Origin: Methanomassiliicoccales archaeon UBA147
GTDB taxonomy: Archaea; Thermoplasmatota; Thermoplasmata; SG8-5
NCBI GenBank assembly: GCA_002496385.1
Contig: DAJR01000028.1
Coordinates: 1 to 23,200 of the forward strand
DNA length: 23,200 nucleotides
Reading direction: 5' to 3'
Shown: positions 22,568-23,200 of the stretch, in pieces
Layout: each line of letters begins with the position of its first letter
Position numbering within the stretch: position 1 is the first letter of the stretch
Position numbers and translations under genes: made by a program
Notes under the pieces: model-generated
What the model was told of the DNA's origin: nothing
Databases searched by the model: none
What the model saw: the letters and a program-made list of their open reading frames with translations, nothing else

Positions 22568-23170
22568 TTATGATTGTGGCGGGGGGATGTTCTCTTTCTT
22601 CTGTGGCTCATCCTTTTTCCTGAATTTGCTTGCATCTTTGAGAACAATGATAACGAGTCCAGATGCACAAATAACAGTTATTACGAATGAGAATTTATTC
22701 ACGTTCTCAAGCAATTGCAAATTTGACAATTTACCTTCGTTATAGTCCATCTGGTAAAATATAGAGTTATATCGTAAGAATACAATTTGATTATTGGGTG
22801 TGAATGTAAGTCCGTAAATTGGCTCAGGACCACTGTTAAAAATCCTTATATTCTCAGTGCCATCGGTGTTAATAATAAAAATTTCATATTTATCCCAAAT
22901 TGGAATAATATTGCTAGTTTTAGTATAAATAATTTTGTTCCCATCTGGACAGAATTGTGGATTCTCACACGCTTCATAATAGGCTGCAGAATAATTAAAA
23001 AGGTTCGAGCCATCTGATTTCACCAGAAACATACGGTTCCATGAATTAAAACATATTGTGCCATGAAGAAGATCATAATCCATAAGTAAAATAACTTCAT
23101 CAATTTCAAACATTAATGTTACGTTATTTGTTTCCAAATTTGCGTTATAGACCCATGAATGATTCAACAA
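22568..23170 (-). CDS. Beta-propeller (TolB/WD40-like) fragment with C-terminal anchor
   Basis: The 200-residue frame contains two or three TolB-like propeller blades (NPQFCPDGNKIIYTK, then EIFIINTDGTENIRIF, then PIYGLTFTPNNQIVFLR), a hydrophobic anchor (about FVITVICASGLVIIVL) and a Lys-rich tail, so the blades would face outside the cell. No ribosome site precedes the TTG at 23170, there is no signal peptide, and the blade sequence seems to continue upstream (VVYYTP) to an in-frame TAG at 23195-23197. It is therefore probably the 3' part of a gene broken by a stop or frameshift near the window edge, or a truncated copy. Its base composition is far more AT-rich than the metabolic genes, suggesting transfer. 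Confidence 0.55.
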   Translation of the reverse strand: MLNHSWVYNANLETNNVTLMFEIDEVILLMDYDLLHGTICFNSWNRMFLVKSDGSNLFNYSAAYYEACENPQFCPDGNKIIYTKTSNIIPIWDKYEIFIINTDGTENIRIFNSGPEPIYGLTFTPNNQIVFLRYNSIFYQMDYNEGKLSNLQLLENVNKFSFVITVICASGLVIIVLKDASKFRKKDEPQKKENIPPPQS

Positions 23171-23200
23171 TGGAGTATAGTAAACTACCAGCCCCTAAAG

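Overview
The window is archaeal. The signs are a tetraether lipid synthase-type radical SAM protein next to a geranylgeranyl reductase, a form III RuBisCO, a TrmB-type regulator, an intron-less tRNA-Phe without encoded CCA, and A/T-rich TATA-like boxes 25-30 bases ahead of many start codons. Several genes look leaderless; others carry AGGTGA- or GGAGGT-type ribosome binding sites. GC-rich codon use, the heterotrophic gene set (acyl-CoA dehydrogenase, hutI, GTP-type PEPCK) and the resemblance of the reductase to the Thermoplasma enzyme suggest a mesophilic or moderately thermophilic Thermoplasmatota-like euryarchaeon. That lineage call is inference.

Layout. 1-211: non-coding end with hairpins resembling an IS200/IS605 right end. 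212-4387: metG (-), an AqpZ-like aquaporin (+) and an acyl-CoA dehydrogenase (-). 4474-4651: tRNA-Phe followed by a long imperfect hairpin that repeats its acceptor stem. 4771-8108: GTP-type PEP carboxykinase (-) and form III RuBisCO (+), divergent from one intergenic region. 8110-9606: an accessory patch with a structured repeat, a decayed duplicate of the argF 3' end, an AbrB-PIN toxin-antitoxin pair and a partial second repeat copy. 9624-12747: argF, purF and a TrmB-like regulator, all on the minus strand. 12757-15765: a divergent control region, then the tightly packed tes-ferredoxin-geranylgeranyl reductase operon. 15766-16293: another full copy of the structured repeat, then empty sequence. 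16294-18759: a membrane-anchored protein with about 15 TPRs (-). 18855-21722: MetF-type reductase (+), then hutI and a short ThiI-like protein (-) overlapping by ATGA. 21832-23170: MntA/HepT-type pair and an AT-rich beta-propeller fragment (-).

How the parts may work together. Tes, the two-cluster ferredoxin and the reductase form a plausible membrane-lipid unit (biphytanyl coupling plus isoprenoid saturation, with a co-encoded electron carrier). The TrmB-like gene is divergent from it and shares one TATA-like box and an 8+8 palindrome, so it is a natural candidate regulator. RuBisCO supplies 3-phosphoglycerate and PEPCK links oxaloacetate to PEP.

The most unusual signal is a roughly 225-base repeat (8110-8336 and 15766-15990, with a partial copy at 9540-9606). 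Both full copies begin within two bases of a stop codon, lie between convergent genes, and preserve several helices through compensatory base changes. It looks like a conserved structured RNA or 3'-end element that I cannot assign to a known family.
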